DNA from: Ophiura sarsii
Lineage: Eukaryota > Echinodermata > Ophiuroidea > Amphilepidida > Ophiuridae
Direction: 5' to 3'
DNA: 64,000 nucleotides
Assembly (NCBI GenBank): GCA_035610835.1
Contig: CM069443.1
Location: 87,170,690 to 87,234,689 of the forward strand
Positions 44,956 to 57,498 of the stretch are shown piece by piece. The position numbers and the translations under genes were made by a program. Under the pieces are notes generated by a model. The model worked only from the letters and a program-made list of their open reading frames with translations, did no database searches and was not told the origin of the DNA. Position 1 is the first letter of the stretch, and the number at the start of each line of letters is the position of its first letter.

Positions 44956-47900
44956 AACATTAATGCAAACGGACCGGTGTTTGTGTTTGATTGCATGGAT
45001 ACTAGTGCATTACAATCATGTGCATTGGAATACGCTCTTACATACATCACTGTAAAGAGTTAGATAAATCAGGGACAATCGAATAATGGGACAAGAAACT
45101 ATTGTACTATTATATAAGTATGCTTGTTGCGGGTGTACAAATATCATCAGTTGAGCAAGCATACATACTACATTCATGAGTGGGCCCTGGTACAAATCTC
45201 AGCAATCACTCTGCATGGCTCGATGTGTGTCTTGCTCGATACGAATGGAGCCTGTGCAATTCCTAAGATAATGGCCTTGCCTAAGCTTTGGGGGAAATTA
45301 TATTTTGATCATCTTTTGAAAGATAATAGGGCAACCTTTGAGTTCCTTGAATAAAACACCCCACAACTACCAGCGCTAAACCGCAACCCGCATATTATGT
45401 AATTGAATATGATGATATAGCGATACAATAGGCCATTTCTAGTCCCTTCATTCGATTGTCTCTGTATAAATGAAGCTTAGTAAAGGACGGAACTAAACGG
45501 ACAATAAATTATCACTGCTACATATATGATACATAAATAACAGATACAATCTGAGATTATAGTGGCTGTCATAATTTCTTGGAAATTGTTATAACACACA
45601 GCAACAAACTAGATGTTTCGAGCAACAACTAGAAATGGTTATAGACATTAATGAAGAAGAACCTTCAAATTTGGTAAAGAAAACCAAATATGGATAAAGA
45701 AACAAAGTGTATGAAAGGTTACATCTATAGGTTGCCCCGGGTATCCAGGTATTTGTTTACATCCTGGTCATTTGCCGTTGACAACAAAGCAAACACATCA
45801 GTGTGTACACTCTACTCAACCATACACAAGATCGTTCCTAGTTATCGTGTAAGGCCGTGCAAGCGTCTGTTGTTTACATTAGCAAGATTTCCAAAATTCG
45901 CAAAATGTTTTGCCCGATTTTCGGACTTGCAACCATAAAAAAACATGTGAAAACTTGCATTGTGTGTAAATATGATAACATGAGTATGCAGAGGAATCCC
46001 ATGGGCAAATATTCAGGCCGTTATATTTTGGCCGTTTTGGTGATGTCGCAATCTAAAATTTGTTGACTTCCTGTTGTCTGTTGTCAACAGCATGTTGTCA
46101 ACAGCCAGTCTTTGATGTCTGTGATGTGTATAATGTGTATACCTTCAAACACTCATGCTATACAGACAATTCATTTGCACCATTACAAAAGTGTGCATTT
46201 ACAATGAATGATAAATATGTTAAAGTCAAAGAGGAGAATCAAGTTGTAACAACTTGAATAAACATGGATGTCACTGGATCAAGGTGAATAGAGAAAATAT
46301 CCAACAAATTATGACAGCAACTAAAACAATTGAATGAGATCACACACATAAAATATTAGTAAGTATAGAACAGATAAAATAACCCAAAATAATCACAGAA
46401 ACCCAGCATGTGAATGGTTTCTAAGTTCAATACATGCAGTGGCATGGCTAAGAGTGGGAAAAGGGCAATTCGTTCGTTTGTATTGAGATTACGGCTACTG
46501 TCAGTTGAGATTTTGAGAGAAAGAGACATCCTTTTTCTCACAACTGGGATACTCAAAACAACCTCATACAAACAATTGCATTTTGATTTCATTAAATTTT
46601 GCCAAGATATAAATTGTTGAGAAAAACCAGGACTTCCAATGAACACAATATCCACTACTTCCAGTTGTATGAAAAAGATTTAAGGGGGAGTATGAGGCTT
46701 ACTTGGATTCAGCGTCTTTAATGTACCATACATGCAAAGTGGTGTGTTACACACGATGGATAGATCATTTTATAAGCAAGATATTATAATACACACACAC
46801 AAGGTTGGATTTCAATTTAGAATGAAACATAAATACTATTGATTAGATTCGGATTATTTGGTGCATTTTTTACGCATATTCCACAAATGACACATAAACA
46901 TATAGGTGCATATTATACAATGCACCTACAATGATTAGTTGGTCTGTTTCGCACATAGAACTATATAGTTATACAGCTGATGTTATGAGGAATTTGTAGT
47001 ACTAGAATATCACACACATACATTTTAACATACATTGAATAAAGTTGACAAGTCATTTTATATGCAATAATTGTACACCAATTAGGGCCTACAGATATAG
47101 TCAGCAATTTCTGAATAGAAGCTTAAGTTATGCTCAGAATACACAATACATTTTAAATGGCTTGATTCAAAAGGAATTGAAGCCCTTTGTTAACACATTT
47201 TTGTGAAAACATCTCCTACATGTAGTATCGGCCATAATTTATTGAAATTTGAATGCGACAGGCATACAAACTTGCCAAAATAGAACATCAAACCACTAAA
47301 ATACATGATATAGGTTTGTTATGATGAGAAATCTTAAGCCGGACCTTAAAGGATGTATGCTTTATATATTCATTTAAAAGTTTGCCTAGTTAACACAATT
47401 TATGGTAATTGTAAACCACACATAAATCCAGTGATAACTGACCTACAGTTTCCCATATCTTCCTGCGACACCTTTTTGTAACCATATTAACATTTTGGTT
47501 AAACATATCTTCTGGGTGATAACTATTCTTTTAACAATATTTGACTGAATTAACATAAGTGTGTGTGGTGTGGGGCGGGGGGGGGTGTCTCAACATGACT
47601 TTAAACTGTGGTGGATACACCTCGTAAGTGTAAGATAAAATACTGGATAGCATATGACAAGAGTCATCTCTTGGCTCCTTAATTGATATCTTGCTCCAAA
47701 ATGACCCCAAGAGGTATTTAACAGAAGATGCTGGATGGTGATTGGAAAGAGACACTGCAGTGTCTTGAGACAGTGGGTTGTCTTTTCACTTGGCAAAACA
47801 AAGTGTGACAGGGAAAGCTTTAATCGAATGTTATTGAAGTTAAACGCATTATTTGTGACGTGATCAAGTGAAATGGGTCACATGTTGGCAGTTATCAAAT

Positions 47901-48410
47901 TTGATATTTATCCATCATTTAAAAGCAGGTGGAAAATGCTACAGTATGGTCCACACTTCACTAAAATTGAACTTCTAGTTTTTAAGTTACAAACAATTTT
48001 ATACCATCTGAGAAAACAAAGTTAAACATACAAATTTGTCACTTATTTTTACCTATAACTCAAAATCAACATTTCGCTTGATCGCATCATATTTAGTTTT
48101 AATCAACTTAAAATGGAAATGTTAATTTTCTTTTGTGCATTTAATGACAAAAGATGTTACAGTCGAGGCCAAACTGTTTACAATCATACATGTTAATACA
48201 CATTATGGGTTATAATTTAAGCTTTCCTGAAAGAATACTCTTTGAAATTAAATAACTCTAATAATAGAAATGTATCATACACACTGTACAAAATATATAT
48301 ATACATAAATTAAGTTCTAGTTGATCAAATTAATATGTTGATGACCCAACTATAATATACACATATATTTTGTACACATCTATACAAATAAGCACATTTT
48401 GTATACACCA
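44956..48410. other. No gene seen (3.4 kb)
   Basis: AT-rich sequence without a supported coding frame. Minor items are a GTTGTCAACAGC repeat near 46077-46105, a short (CA)n at 46790 and a G-run at 47575-47587. Frames of up to 99 codons show no family resemblance that I can see. Confidence 0.4.
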
Positions 48411-48616
48411 TACACTGTAAAGCGTGAACATTTGGTGGCATAAAAGTTTCGCGAATGGCAAAAATCAGCCATTCTTATGCCACAATTTTTGAAGTTGAAC
48501 AGGCAGGCATTCATATGAAAGACTTTTGGTGTTGTGCATGACAATTTAGCAAATTAGTTCCATTCGCTGAATTTCACAAAATTAAAATGCGCACAAAATG
48601 TTGATACTTTACAGTA
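48411..48616. mobile_element. MITE, CTGTAAAGC family, copy 1
   Basis: TACACTGTAAAGCGTGAACA at the left faces TGTTGATACTTTACAGTAG at the right. Interior TTTCGCGAAT and AAAATTAAAATGCGCACA are shared with 58463-58666. About 205 bp, non-coding. Confidence 0.75.
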
Positions 48617-50110
48617 GTTTGTTTGTTACCATCTTTATGGCAAGGTATTATAGGTGCTACCACATATATTGAAACACTGGCAAGTTTTTCTACACATAAT
48701 CTATACCTTGCAAATGAGCATGTTAAAATAATTTACATATTGACATAGTTTATAAAGACATGGTCAGTTTACACTTCTGAATCAGAAAAAACACTACTAC
48801 ATGAACAGTATACTTTACAAAGTTCTTCAGGATAAAATGCCGTTGTTAAAACCTGCCTATTTTTGAAACAAACTAACTTTGTGATCTATTAAATTGCACA
48901 GAATTTTACAACAATGTAGTGCTTAAAATTAAACATACACATTCTATTCTAGATAATCTTTGGGAAATATCATAATGCACATTAACATTTAATCCACACA
49001 TTCTTGACTTTGGAATACAGATCAGAAGACAACACTTACAGCACTGCACGGCATACAGCTAACTAGTATCTTATGTCAAAATAAATTTGGTATCACATTA
49101 TGCTTTCTCATAATAAGCGCATGAACCAGGGGTGTCTATCCTTCCGTTATTCGCTCCAGAGAGGGGGGGGGGGGGGAGAATGTTACCAAATTCTTCCGTT
49201 GTTCTTGGTGCGAAAAAAATTAAAAAGAGGGAGAAAAAGGAGGAGAAAAGGGGGGAAAACAGGGAATAATTTAAAAGCAAGGACAACATGCAGTTAGGGA
49301 GGCGAAAGTTGTACGTAAGTTTGTTTGTTTGTTTACACGGTCGGTCCGCTTGGGTCCTGGAGGGACCAGACTCAGGCAAATTGCTCGGGCCAGGCTTAAA
49401 AAGCCTATATAAGCATGCTGGTTGAATTAAAAACAGCCACTCCCAACAAATAAAGTTAACAATTTTGCTATCAGCCTTCAGACATGAGAAAAGAATAGTC
49501 TTGATCCAATCTCATTTATGCCACAGAGGCTGAGTAAAAGGCACAATTACTGTTCAGCAACATTTTGGGAAGGATTTGGACAGAGCACGGTAGGGCTGGG
49601 CTTGAGGAATAATTTAGATTTTCTGGAAAAATATACACCCCTGTAGTACCATAGTTGCCTTCAAAATTGTTGGCCAGATGGCAAATGCACTCACATATTT
49701 AAAAAGAAAGCCGGCGGTAACGATCATGATTCTCATCAATAACGCACTTACGGCCGCAACGCGTCAGTGTGGTCAACGCACTATCACGCATCAGACGCTG
49801 AACGCATCTCTCAAACTGGCTAAACAATTTTGAAGACAACTATAATAGAAACTAAATGTTGGGTTTTGTTTGATACGTATCATATGGGGAACTAAAACAC
49901 TGCATACAACTAGCAGCTACCGTACATATCCTGTATAGTATTATGGCACTTATGGAAGGACTACATCATTGCACACAACTAAGAGCTAATAAATGTATCT
50001 TACAAGCCGTATCAATATTATGCGTGGCACTGCCTACAATTAAACACCGCAGAAAGAGAAGAAAGTCTAGTCATTGGAGAAGTTATACTCCCCATATAGG
50101 ATAAGAGTTT
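48617..50110. other. No gene seen; one G-run
   Basis: Contains a run of about 14 G at 49163-49176 followed by an A/G-rich tract (to about 49270) and a GTTT microsatellite near 49318. No supported gene. Confidence 0.4.
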
Positions 50111-50612
50111 GACAGGTTCGCCATCGGACAAGTTTAAAACTGTCAAGCTTGAAAATTAGGTTGATATAAAAGTAGGTGCCCCTTTCCTACGTGAGAAAGA
50201 TTGGTGGCTCTGAAAAGAGTCCTTCAAGTGAACTGCCCTTGTCCACTGAAAAGAGCTCTGAAAGTAGGTCGCCACTAGCCTACTATTAATTTGGCTCTTA
50301 ATAGAACCTATTCTAAAGCCCCTTGACCAATGGAAATAATGTCTACTACAGATTACAAAACTTTACTGCGATAGTGCGGTCACTGATCTGTAAAGATTAT
50401 TTGATCGTCAAACTATTTGTTTTAAAGCTCTTTTCAGAGCCACAAATTTTCGCAAGTAGAAAAGGGGCACATACTCTAAAATTATCGGGCAGGGGGCAGC
50501 CCAAATGATAATAATATATAGAGAAGTGACAAGATCTATGTTGTGCTTATAAAGAAATCAGAGCTAATCCTAACGAAAGCTTGACAGTTTTAAACCTGTC
50601 CGACGGCGAACC
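50111..50612. mobile_element. Foldback of about 500 bp with histone-stem-loop-like sequences
   Basis: The arms are about 110-150 bp: GACAGGTTCGCCATCGGACA near 50111 mirrors CTGTCCGACGGCGAACCC near 50597, and AGTAGGTGCCCCTTTC mirrors GAAAAGGGGCACATACT. Each arm contains a sequence close to the histone mRNA 3' stem-loop: plus-strand AGCTCTTTTCAGAGCC at 50426-50441 followed by ACAAA, and minus-strand GACTCTTTTCAGAGCC at 50221-50206 followed by ACCA. One stem position is mismatched in each. No histone coding sequence is present. Confidence 0.6.
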
Positions 50613-51189
50613 CATTAAGCTATTAACCTATATTATGAATACCTATTGTAAAAGCCTATCTCACAATTCTATATAGACCTTTGAAGACATTTGTTAGCTA
50701 CATTTTGATACCTTATTTGCTACTAAAGACTATAAATTGTTGAAGTTTGATAACGATTCATACGAAAATGTGCAATTCCAATGTCACAATGTTTTTATGA
50801 TTAGGCATAATGCATTGTATGCACCAGGAGTATCAATCAGAGCTCTATTGACTGTATGCAAAGGATGTTTAGGCGGGCTATTCAATTTGAATCTGGCATT
50901 CATGCATTATAGTGTGCGTAACCTTTATGACATTTGAGATTGCATGATTTCCATAAAAGGTTATAAATCTTGTACAATTTACAATCTTGGGTGGTAATGA
51001 GGTATAACAATACAGAACCAGATGACCAGATTCAATAGCCTCGCTAATCAGTGCGGACTTACTTTTTTTTGCGGTGTTTTAGTCATTATAAAACCTTACA
51101 ATGAAAGTTTATCTGGATGTGGAATATAAAATATTTTGAAATTTTGATCTCAATTCAAGAACAAAATAACCTGTTGCTACATCATTTAC
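50613..51189. other. No gene seen
   Basis: AT-rich. A 66-codon frame at 50737-50937 has no recognisable features. Confidence 0.3.
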
Positions 51190-51410
51190 CAGGAGATTTA
51201 TGACCCAATTTGGTAAACTTGATCTTTCGGAAATGTGATGTTGTCAGAATCGGGTCACAGGCGTAAGGGTTTAATTAGGCCATTTACATCAGAGCCAAGC
51301 AGCCATCACTCAACAAAAACAGGGCCGGTACAATTATCAAGCATCTATGACCTAATTCTGACGTCACATTTCCGGCATGTCAAGTTCACCAAAGGAGTTG
51401 CCTGCTAGTA
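51190..51410. mobile_element. Foldback of about 220 bp
   Basis: TTTGGTAAACTTGATCTTTC + GGAAATGTGATG (51210-51242) mirrors CATTTCCGGCATGTCAAGTT + CACCAAA (51367-51394). Arms of about 45-50 bp with a few mismatches. Confidence 0.6.
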
Positions 51411-51829
51411 TTAAATTACATTATAAGGATCATATGTGTGGGGATCAAAAACACTAAATGGGAGAACTACATCATTGCACACAAAAAGGTAGTATACCAG
51501 CTTTGGCTTGAATATGCATGACCAACAAATTCTTATAGTCTGCTTGATTATGTGTTATACAGGAGAGATTTATATACAACTTGGCATAACACATATAATA
51601 CGGGTTAGCTATAATAGCATCCAAATACTAGTCTAGCCAATTTCATTTTATGTCTTTGCATTATGTTGTTGTTGAATTTTAACAATCGAGTCAGTATTGA
51701 AGTCATGAAAGGCCCCTTTCTACAATGTGGGCGAAATATGAAAATGTTGAGATTAGAGGTGCCAGGTATGTATCAATTTTGTGATAGAATATAGTGCATC
51801 ATTTGATTGTCATGGAACACTCTATTCTA
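51411..51829. other. No gene seen
   Basis: AT-rich spacer. Nothing recognised. Confidence 0.3.
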
Positions 51830-52352
51830 ATTAGAGAATCTTAATAAAGGTATTGTTTTTCGATCTGTGTTATATTGTCGGAATGTCGGACATAAATAGG
51901 TTCGACAGTATTACTTTTTAAGTGGGACAAGGACGCCACAGGCGGAATTGTTCTACACAAACGCATTTTTAGAAAAACAATACTTTTATCATATTCTTAC
52001 AGGATCATATTTTATAGATATTTATCTGATAAAAATGAGTACTTTTTATTACCAACATGTTTACAATCGAATAACCCACAATCATTCCATCCAATTCTGT
52101 GCGGAGGGCGCGCCATGCGACAGTGTAGTGCGCCGCATTAACACGCAGAATAAAAGCGGTAAGACACAGTACAGTAGTACATGCTATGAAACAAAACCAT
52201 AGTTCCCCCTGCACCGTGCAAGGGTGGTCACGCTGCCAAGTTCACTCTCTGCCTACCCGATTTATATTGTCTCATATAAATGTCGCCTATTTCTCTGACA
52301 AACAATGGGATTGCTTAAACTTTCTTAGCTGTTTAAGAATTTGTCATTGATA
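51830..52352. mobile_element. Dispersed repeat copy 2 (about 520 bp)
   Basis: Diverged copy of 44485-44955 in the same orientation: AATAAAGGTATTGTTTTTCG, CGAATAACCCACAATCATTC and AACTTTCTTAGCTGTTTAAG occur in the same order. A second small hairpin, AAAACAATACTTTTAT, mirrors the start. Confidence 0.7.
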
Positions 52353-52880
52353 CATTTCTGGGATCTAAAGTACTTTCAATTCTGAAATACTAATAAGTAA
52401 TACAAACTCATATTAATACTACATTGGGCACATTTTGCTACACCTAAGTTATGTTCAGCAAATATACATACAATAAAACATTTTAAAAACTTTAGAGCCT
52501 TGCCTAATCTTTATCAAGAATCTCATTGCCAGGTCATCTTGAATATGTATATTATAAATAAAATTTGGTATACATACACTGCATAAAGTATATATTATGA
52601 CACTGACATATATATCAACTGCATAAAGCTTATCATAATACATTACAAATGGACGGCAGTTTCACAACTTGCACATAAGATTTGAATTTGCACCTATACA
52701 TAAATACTGTCTCACCATATTGTTCCAAACCAACCATTACTATACACATTCAATTTAGATTCACAACCTATAGCTGGTCTTGGAACGATTGACCCGGGCA
52801 CAGGTTGAAAACATAATTGTCTATAAAAAGCCACAATAAATAAATAAAAAGATAGCGCTATATAAATATACTCGGAGTAC
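52353..52880. other. Probable 3' flank or UTR of the KIF17 gene
   Basis: Sequence downstream of the stop on the minus strand. I do not see a clear minus-strand AATAAA before about 52040, so the transcript end is undetermined. Confidence 0.4.
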
Positions 52881-53065
52881 TCATAAAGGTTCTAAAGCAT
52901 TGTGTGATTTCTTCTTGCCTTTCCTCTGTTTACCGACAGGTGTCAAAGATGTTAGTCTTGTTGGTTTACGAGTCGGTAGGTCACCAGGTCCTAATTGTCC
53001 ATGGACTGATGCGGCATTGAAGTTTGATAACGGCATATGGCCAGGTGGTCCTATCGGGGAATGAT
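52881..53065 (-). CDS. KIF17: KIF17/OSM-3 kinesin, last exon
   Basis: Minus-strand exon after the acceptor TTATGCAG (53066). The single G from the previous exon plus AT gives Asp, then HSPIGPPGHMPLSN. It ends GKQRKGKKKSHNALEPL and TGA at 52881. In vertebrate KIF17 the tail ends in a basic stretch followed by a short hydrophobic PDZ-binding end. Here KKKSH...EPL occupies the same place, so both the basic signal and the C-terminal ligand seem kept. The 61 residues are otherwise rich in Pro, Gly and Ser and probably disordered. Identification rests on the whole exon chain, not this exon alone. Confidence 0.88.
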
Positions 53066-53221
53066 CTGCATAACAAAACAAGTTGAAAATCCATAGTTAC
53101 TTAAGCAAAAATGCATTCCCTTGTGAGATGATACCAATTCTACGACACTTTTGGGATGGAAATGTTGAAAAAACTATTCGAGGGTGGATATGGGCGAAAT
53201 TTAGCAGGGAAAACCAGACTT

Positions 53222-53297
53222 GCCGGTGACAGGATTCGCCCCCGGGTCCTCCAGCATGGATCACAATACATTAGTCCACTCGGCCAGGGGGTAACAT
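53222..53297 (-). other. tRNA-like sequence in KIF17 intron
   Basis: On the minus strand GGCCGAGTGGACTAA (A-box-like) and GGGGGCGAATCC (B-box-like) are tRNA-spaced. Stems are degraded; probably a SINE head. Confidence 0.45.
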
Positions 53298-55259
53298 GCC
53301 TCTACAATTAACAATTCTGTGTGCATTTATCAATCGCCGTGAGCGCCCGGCGAGATAGACTGAGGCGACATGTGCTGCCAGCATAGTTTTCAAATGGGAT
53401 TTCATGGGTTATGATTTAATGATATATATGCATCCAAAAACAGAAACCAATTTGATTCAAATCCCTAAGAACATAGCATCATCATCAGATCGAGTAGGAT
53501 ATGTTTTGACAAGAAATGTATGCCAGACCAATTATTATATGAAGTAAAACATCCTTTTAAAACCTAACATTACATTTGGATGGAAGGTTGATTTGCAAGT
53601 TTAAATAAACTATTTGTCTTGCAAAGTTTTACCTGTGCTATATAAGCGCTCTCTGTCAGACACCCAATATGGGATCTATTTTTAGTCCCGATAACTATTA
53701 GCAAGTATTGATTTCCCACGGCCCTCCATTTCCTAGTACGAAGAACACTACCCCTCCCTCTCCTATGAGTCCTATTATAAACAATATGTTCAAATATATA
53801 CAAATCTAAGCAATGCTTTCATAAAATTAACTTGAACTTTCCCACTGACGTTCATCCAGTACAAACATCGCTAAATCGCGTAGTGTTGGACTGATTCTGA
53901 CACACTAAATTCAAGGATTAGTGTATATATTTCAAATTCCTATTTATTTAGGATATCATTGCAACACCGTTCCCACATAAATAGAGCTCAGTGTTACATT
54001 TTAAATCTAAATTACATTTTGATGATAAAAATGCTATATCGTCGCTGTTCTGTCAAAACCTTGTAAGTTGCATCTCCATCTGGCCCTTCCGTATGTATAA
54101 AATAATACTTCCTATATATAACCTTTGGGCAGTCTGCTCTAAACATGTTCAAGGGTCAAAATAACATATATTAACACCTTCTAAGTGTTATTGCCCCTGA
54201 ACATGTATAAAGCAACACTTCCTATGCATAACCATTGGGCAGTTTTACTTATGCATGTTGACATACATTCTCACAGACAAGATGAATCATAGCATTTGTC
54301 ACTAAGGTAAGGGTCAACAACTAATAAATTGCAGTCAATTTCAAATCAAAAAAAAAAAAGTACATAAGTTCTAGTTTGAATGTATAGACCATGTCACCTC
54401 ATTGTTGATCGACAATGTTAAGTGCCCGGTTCCATTCCATGCATGAGGGTACATGCATTGACTGTTGCATTGACTGCTGTCGTTACTGATGACTGGTTTG
54501 GTTTAGTGTATGGTTGATAATGGACACCCCCCTTTGAACTACGCGCGCATACCGGCAAGCAGATTTTGTGTGGCAGGCAAGCTTTTGTTTGCTTCTGTGC
54601 TGTGACGTTACAGGTGACATAGTCTATATGTAGAAACAATACAATCGGACAGAAGCTGAAAGCAGACACCACATTATGAAAATAACCACATTATAGGCCT
54701 TGCACTAATAATTGAGATAACAGTTACTGGTATAAATGAATAACACCAAGCCATGCACAATAAGCAATGCGTGCAATAATCACACTCTATTCACACTCAT
54801 AGAAACTTGTATCAAATGTGATATGGTTGACTGGGTAGGAGGAATTTTTGTTTTTAACTAAGAAAGAAAATAAATCTTCACTGTACGAAAGTATAGGTAA
54901 TGTACCTTTATTTTACATTTGGAAATCACATATAATAAGCCCTTATAATATTTACACTTGCGGAAATAAGAATGATCAACCACATTTGCCTGAAGATAAA
55001 AAAAACCACCAAAATAAGATGGGATCAATTAACAAGTTACGCCATACAAACTTTAACTGACTGTTGTTCTGTAAATTTAACATGGTCATTCAATAATTGG
55101 AGTAGCTATAGCATACCTTCACCACACATTTTTGTGAGGATTTTCAAAGAATGGTGCATATGCACAAAGTGAACAATACAATGGTGGGTATTCTCTACTT
55201 ATGCCTAATTATTATGTCCTTGTTTTATCTGTATTACTAAGATGCTGAAAACCACTCAC
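53298..55259. other. KIF17 intron, no other gene
   Basis: AT-rich intron. Around 54080-54260 a degenerate direct repeat (AACTTCCTATATATAACCTTTGGGCAG and a near copy) surrounds a small hairpin, ACATGTTCAAGGG/CCCCTGAACATGT. A poly-A tract lies at 54348-54359. Confidence 0.4.
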
Positions 55260-55359
55260 CTACAACCGACTTGGTACTCTCGCTCTGATTCAAAAGCTTA
55301 TTGGCTCGTTTAGGTTTGAAATAATCCACGGCTGAATCGTGACTGGCACGATTAAGTTT
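55260..55359 (-). CDS. KIF17: KIF17 kinesin, penultimate exon
   Basis: 100-bp exon between acceptor CTTCACAG and donor G|GTGAGT. It encodes KLNRASHDSAVDYFKPKRANKLL...STKSVV. The S(x)5-6YFxxKRAxxxL pattern matches the part of the KIF17 tail just after the EEDRY block. It starts in phase 0 and ends one base into the Asp codon completed at 53065. Confidence 0.88.
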
Positions 55360-56267
55360 CTGTGAAGTTCAAAGGTCATGCACACACACAAACAAGAGGT
55401 GTAAATAATATAAAAAATCACAACAAAATACCAAACAAAATGAAACAGTATGAACATGCTGCTATAGACAAATGTGCTACTATGTGTATATAGTCGCTTT
55501 CATAGCGCTTCGGACAAAATTGCAAAGTGTATGGTGCATAAAGCTGTAAGTGATTTCCCATCCGTGACAAATATTCCTTCCATGTGCACACTGAAATACA
55601 ATCACTGGCATGCTTGCAAGTTTGGGTTCAATTTTGTTCAAAGCATTATGAAGGTGACTTAGAGTAGATTTGAAATTGTAATATTGCTCCACTGGTGGAA
55701 TAAAGAGTTATAAACTGTGTCATTGGCATAATATATCATGATAGATGTACCAAACTGTTATTATAATTCACTTAAGCTTCCTGCAAATAGTGATTTGACA
55801 TTAAAATTGTTGGTTCACTTTTGTTTTTTTACTTGTTTGCATCAAAATACCCTAAAATGTACAGGTTTTGCTATAAATTTCATTCATGTTGTGAAAATAG
55901 TGACAATTAGTAATATTTGTAATTTGACACTGAAAATATATTTGCCTATCACCACTTTTTTGAAAATGCTATTCCCAGGGCCCTTGATGAGAGATAATAC
56001 CATATTTACAGTATGATTAATACATTCACATGCACATATCAGAACACCCTACTTATTCTAAATGCATGTTATGTATGAAGTAATAATACAGCAACCAATA
56101 CAACAAGCCTTTTTAAAAGAAGATGAATGAATCTTTGAAATATGATTGATCACTCCAGCATCTGTAGATTTAACCAATTTTGTGAATCTCACGTTCAAAC
56201 AAATGACCAGGGCTAACTAAATTTAATAGTGCACCTTTTCTCCTAACATCTCAAAGCACCCAGTGGG

Positions 56268-56420
56268 AATTCAGGGCTAGAATTTCATTTCACCTTCCTT
56301 GCGAGAATCTGTTTGGATTCTCGCAACCACATTTTACGAGAATCCAAGATTCCCAGCAATTGAGTTTGTGTGTGATTTTTAAAATTTGCGAGAATCCAAT
56401 TAGAATTTCTAGCCTTTGAA
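56268..56420. mobile_element. Small hAT-like MITE, about 150 bp
   Basis: CAGGGCTAGAATTTCA at the left and AGAATTTCTAGCCTTTG at the right are imperfect inverted ends. GCGAGAATCC-type motifs occur four times inside. A clear 8-bp duplication is not visible. Confidence 0.5.
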
Positions 56421-56574
56421 TTGAAACTGAAGCCATCCAATGTAATGAAGAAATGTAAATATTAAATAAAATCCAATCATATCAATCAAAATAGGAAAAG
56501 GCATAGAATTGTTGTTTAAGTGTATTTCTGCGTATTTTTGTGCACTTCCAAAACTTCTTCTTTTTAATTATGCG

Positions 56575-57074
56575 CTTGTCATTTGCAGTCCCAGCCCCCG
56601 GGTACTTACGGTGCACTTGCAAGAATAGGGCAGGGGCTTTGTGCGGTAGACACTCCCTAGCCGATGGGGCCGTTACGGCCGTGCCTCGACAGTGATCATT
56701 TCGGCCGGGAAGTTGAGCTGGGATGCTGTCAGGGTAGTCGGCGGTAGCTCGTCTCACATAGCCGGGAACTCACCGCCTCTTGTACGGAGGATTTGAAGAA
56801 AATCGCCTTCTCTCGCATGTGACTGGGCGGGGAAATGTCATGTACTTGTCCAGGAGTAGTGTAGGTGGGGTATGACTGATATTTGATCGGGGATGGGCCG
56901 AGACTAGACAAGTTTCCCCCGTGGTATGGGGCGAGGACTTCATCAGGTTCTAGTCACTGCCCCTGCGGGGAAGTCGGCGGAGGGTTAACGGGGGATTTGT
57001 CAGCTCAAAGAAACCAGTGGCCGAGTGCCCCATAGTTGCCCGGGTACCCGGGGGCCGGGACAGCAAATGACAAG
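56575..57074. mobile_element. 500-bp GC-rich TIR element in KIF17 intron
   Basis: CTTGTCATTTGCAGTCCCAG + CCCCCGGGTAC at the left is matched by the complement of GTACCCGGGGGCCGGGACAG + CAAATGACAAG at the right, a terminal repeat of about 31 bp with two mismatches. The interior is strikingly GC-rich (GGGGCCGTTACGGCCGTGCC) against an AT-rich intron. The 91- and 60-codon minus frames here look accidental. Target duplication unresolved. Confidence 0.8.
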
Positions 57075-57216
57075 TGTATTATCTACTGGGTGTTTCTTAA
57101 CATAGACCTTTATACTTCAAGAAACATTTGCTTCTTTTAACTTCATACAACTACACTGTTATAGTGAACAAAAACTAATCTAGGAGAATAACTATCAGTT
57201 TTTAAAGTAACTTTAC

Positions 57217-57498
57217 CTGTAAATATCTATCTTCTTCAGGCGGGTCCATGGAACTCGGTCCTATATGGTGACCACTATTTCCCCCTGCACTAGGACCAGG
57301 CCCATAACCATTAACCATGCGGCCTCCAGCTGGTGGCGGTCGTCCTCCGGGCATTATGTGGCCGGTTGGGGGAAGTTTAGTGTTGGTGATAACAAGTTCT
57401 GGCAGCCCCCATTTACCCTCCTCTTCATCCCATACACTCTCAGCTTTGACCTTGTCCATGTTGTAGTAGTTGCAGTCTCGTCTCAGACAGGGGTGGAC
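57217..57498 (-). CDS. KIF17: KIF17 kinesin, tail exon with RRDCNY block
   Basis: 282-bp exon between acceptor TATTCCAG and donor CAG|GTAAAG, in phase 0. It starts VHPCLRRDCNYYNMDKVKAE and SVWDEEEGKWGLPELVI, the most recognisable KIF17 tail segment (RRDCNYxNxxK, xWDExxxxWxxPExVI). It ends PPEEDRYLQ, the EEDRY block that precedes the distal tail. Between them is a Gly/Pro/Met-rich stretch of about 45 residues (GGRPPPAGGRMVNGYGPGPS), longer and more glycine-rich than I would expect from vertebrate KIF17. It is probably disordered. Confidence 0.93.

Larger units (their letters stand above)
55360..57216. other. KIF17 intron with two transposon remnants
   Basis: Besides the two TIR elements listed separately at 56268-56420 and 56575-57074, the intron has no coding signal. 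Confidence 0.5.

Noticed and set aside
46356..46655. 99-codon minus-strand frame as a host gene
   Set aside because: No splice context, no domain, and overlapping frames of similar length on the other strand.
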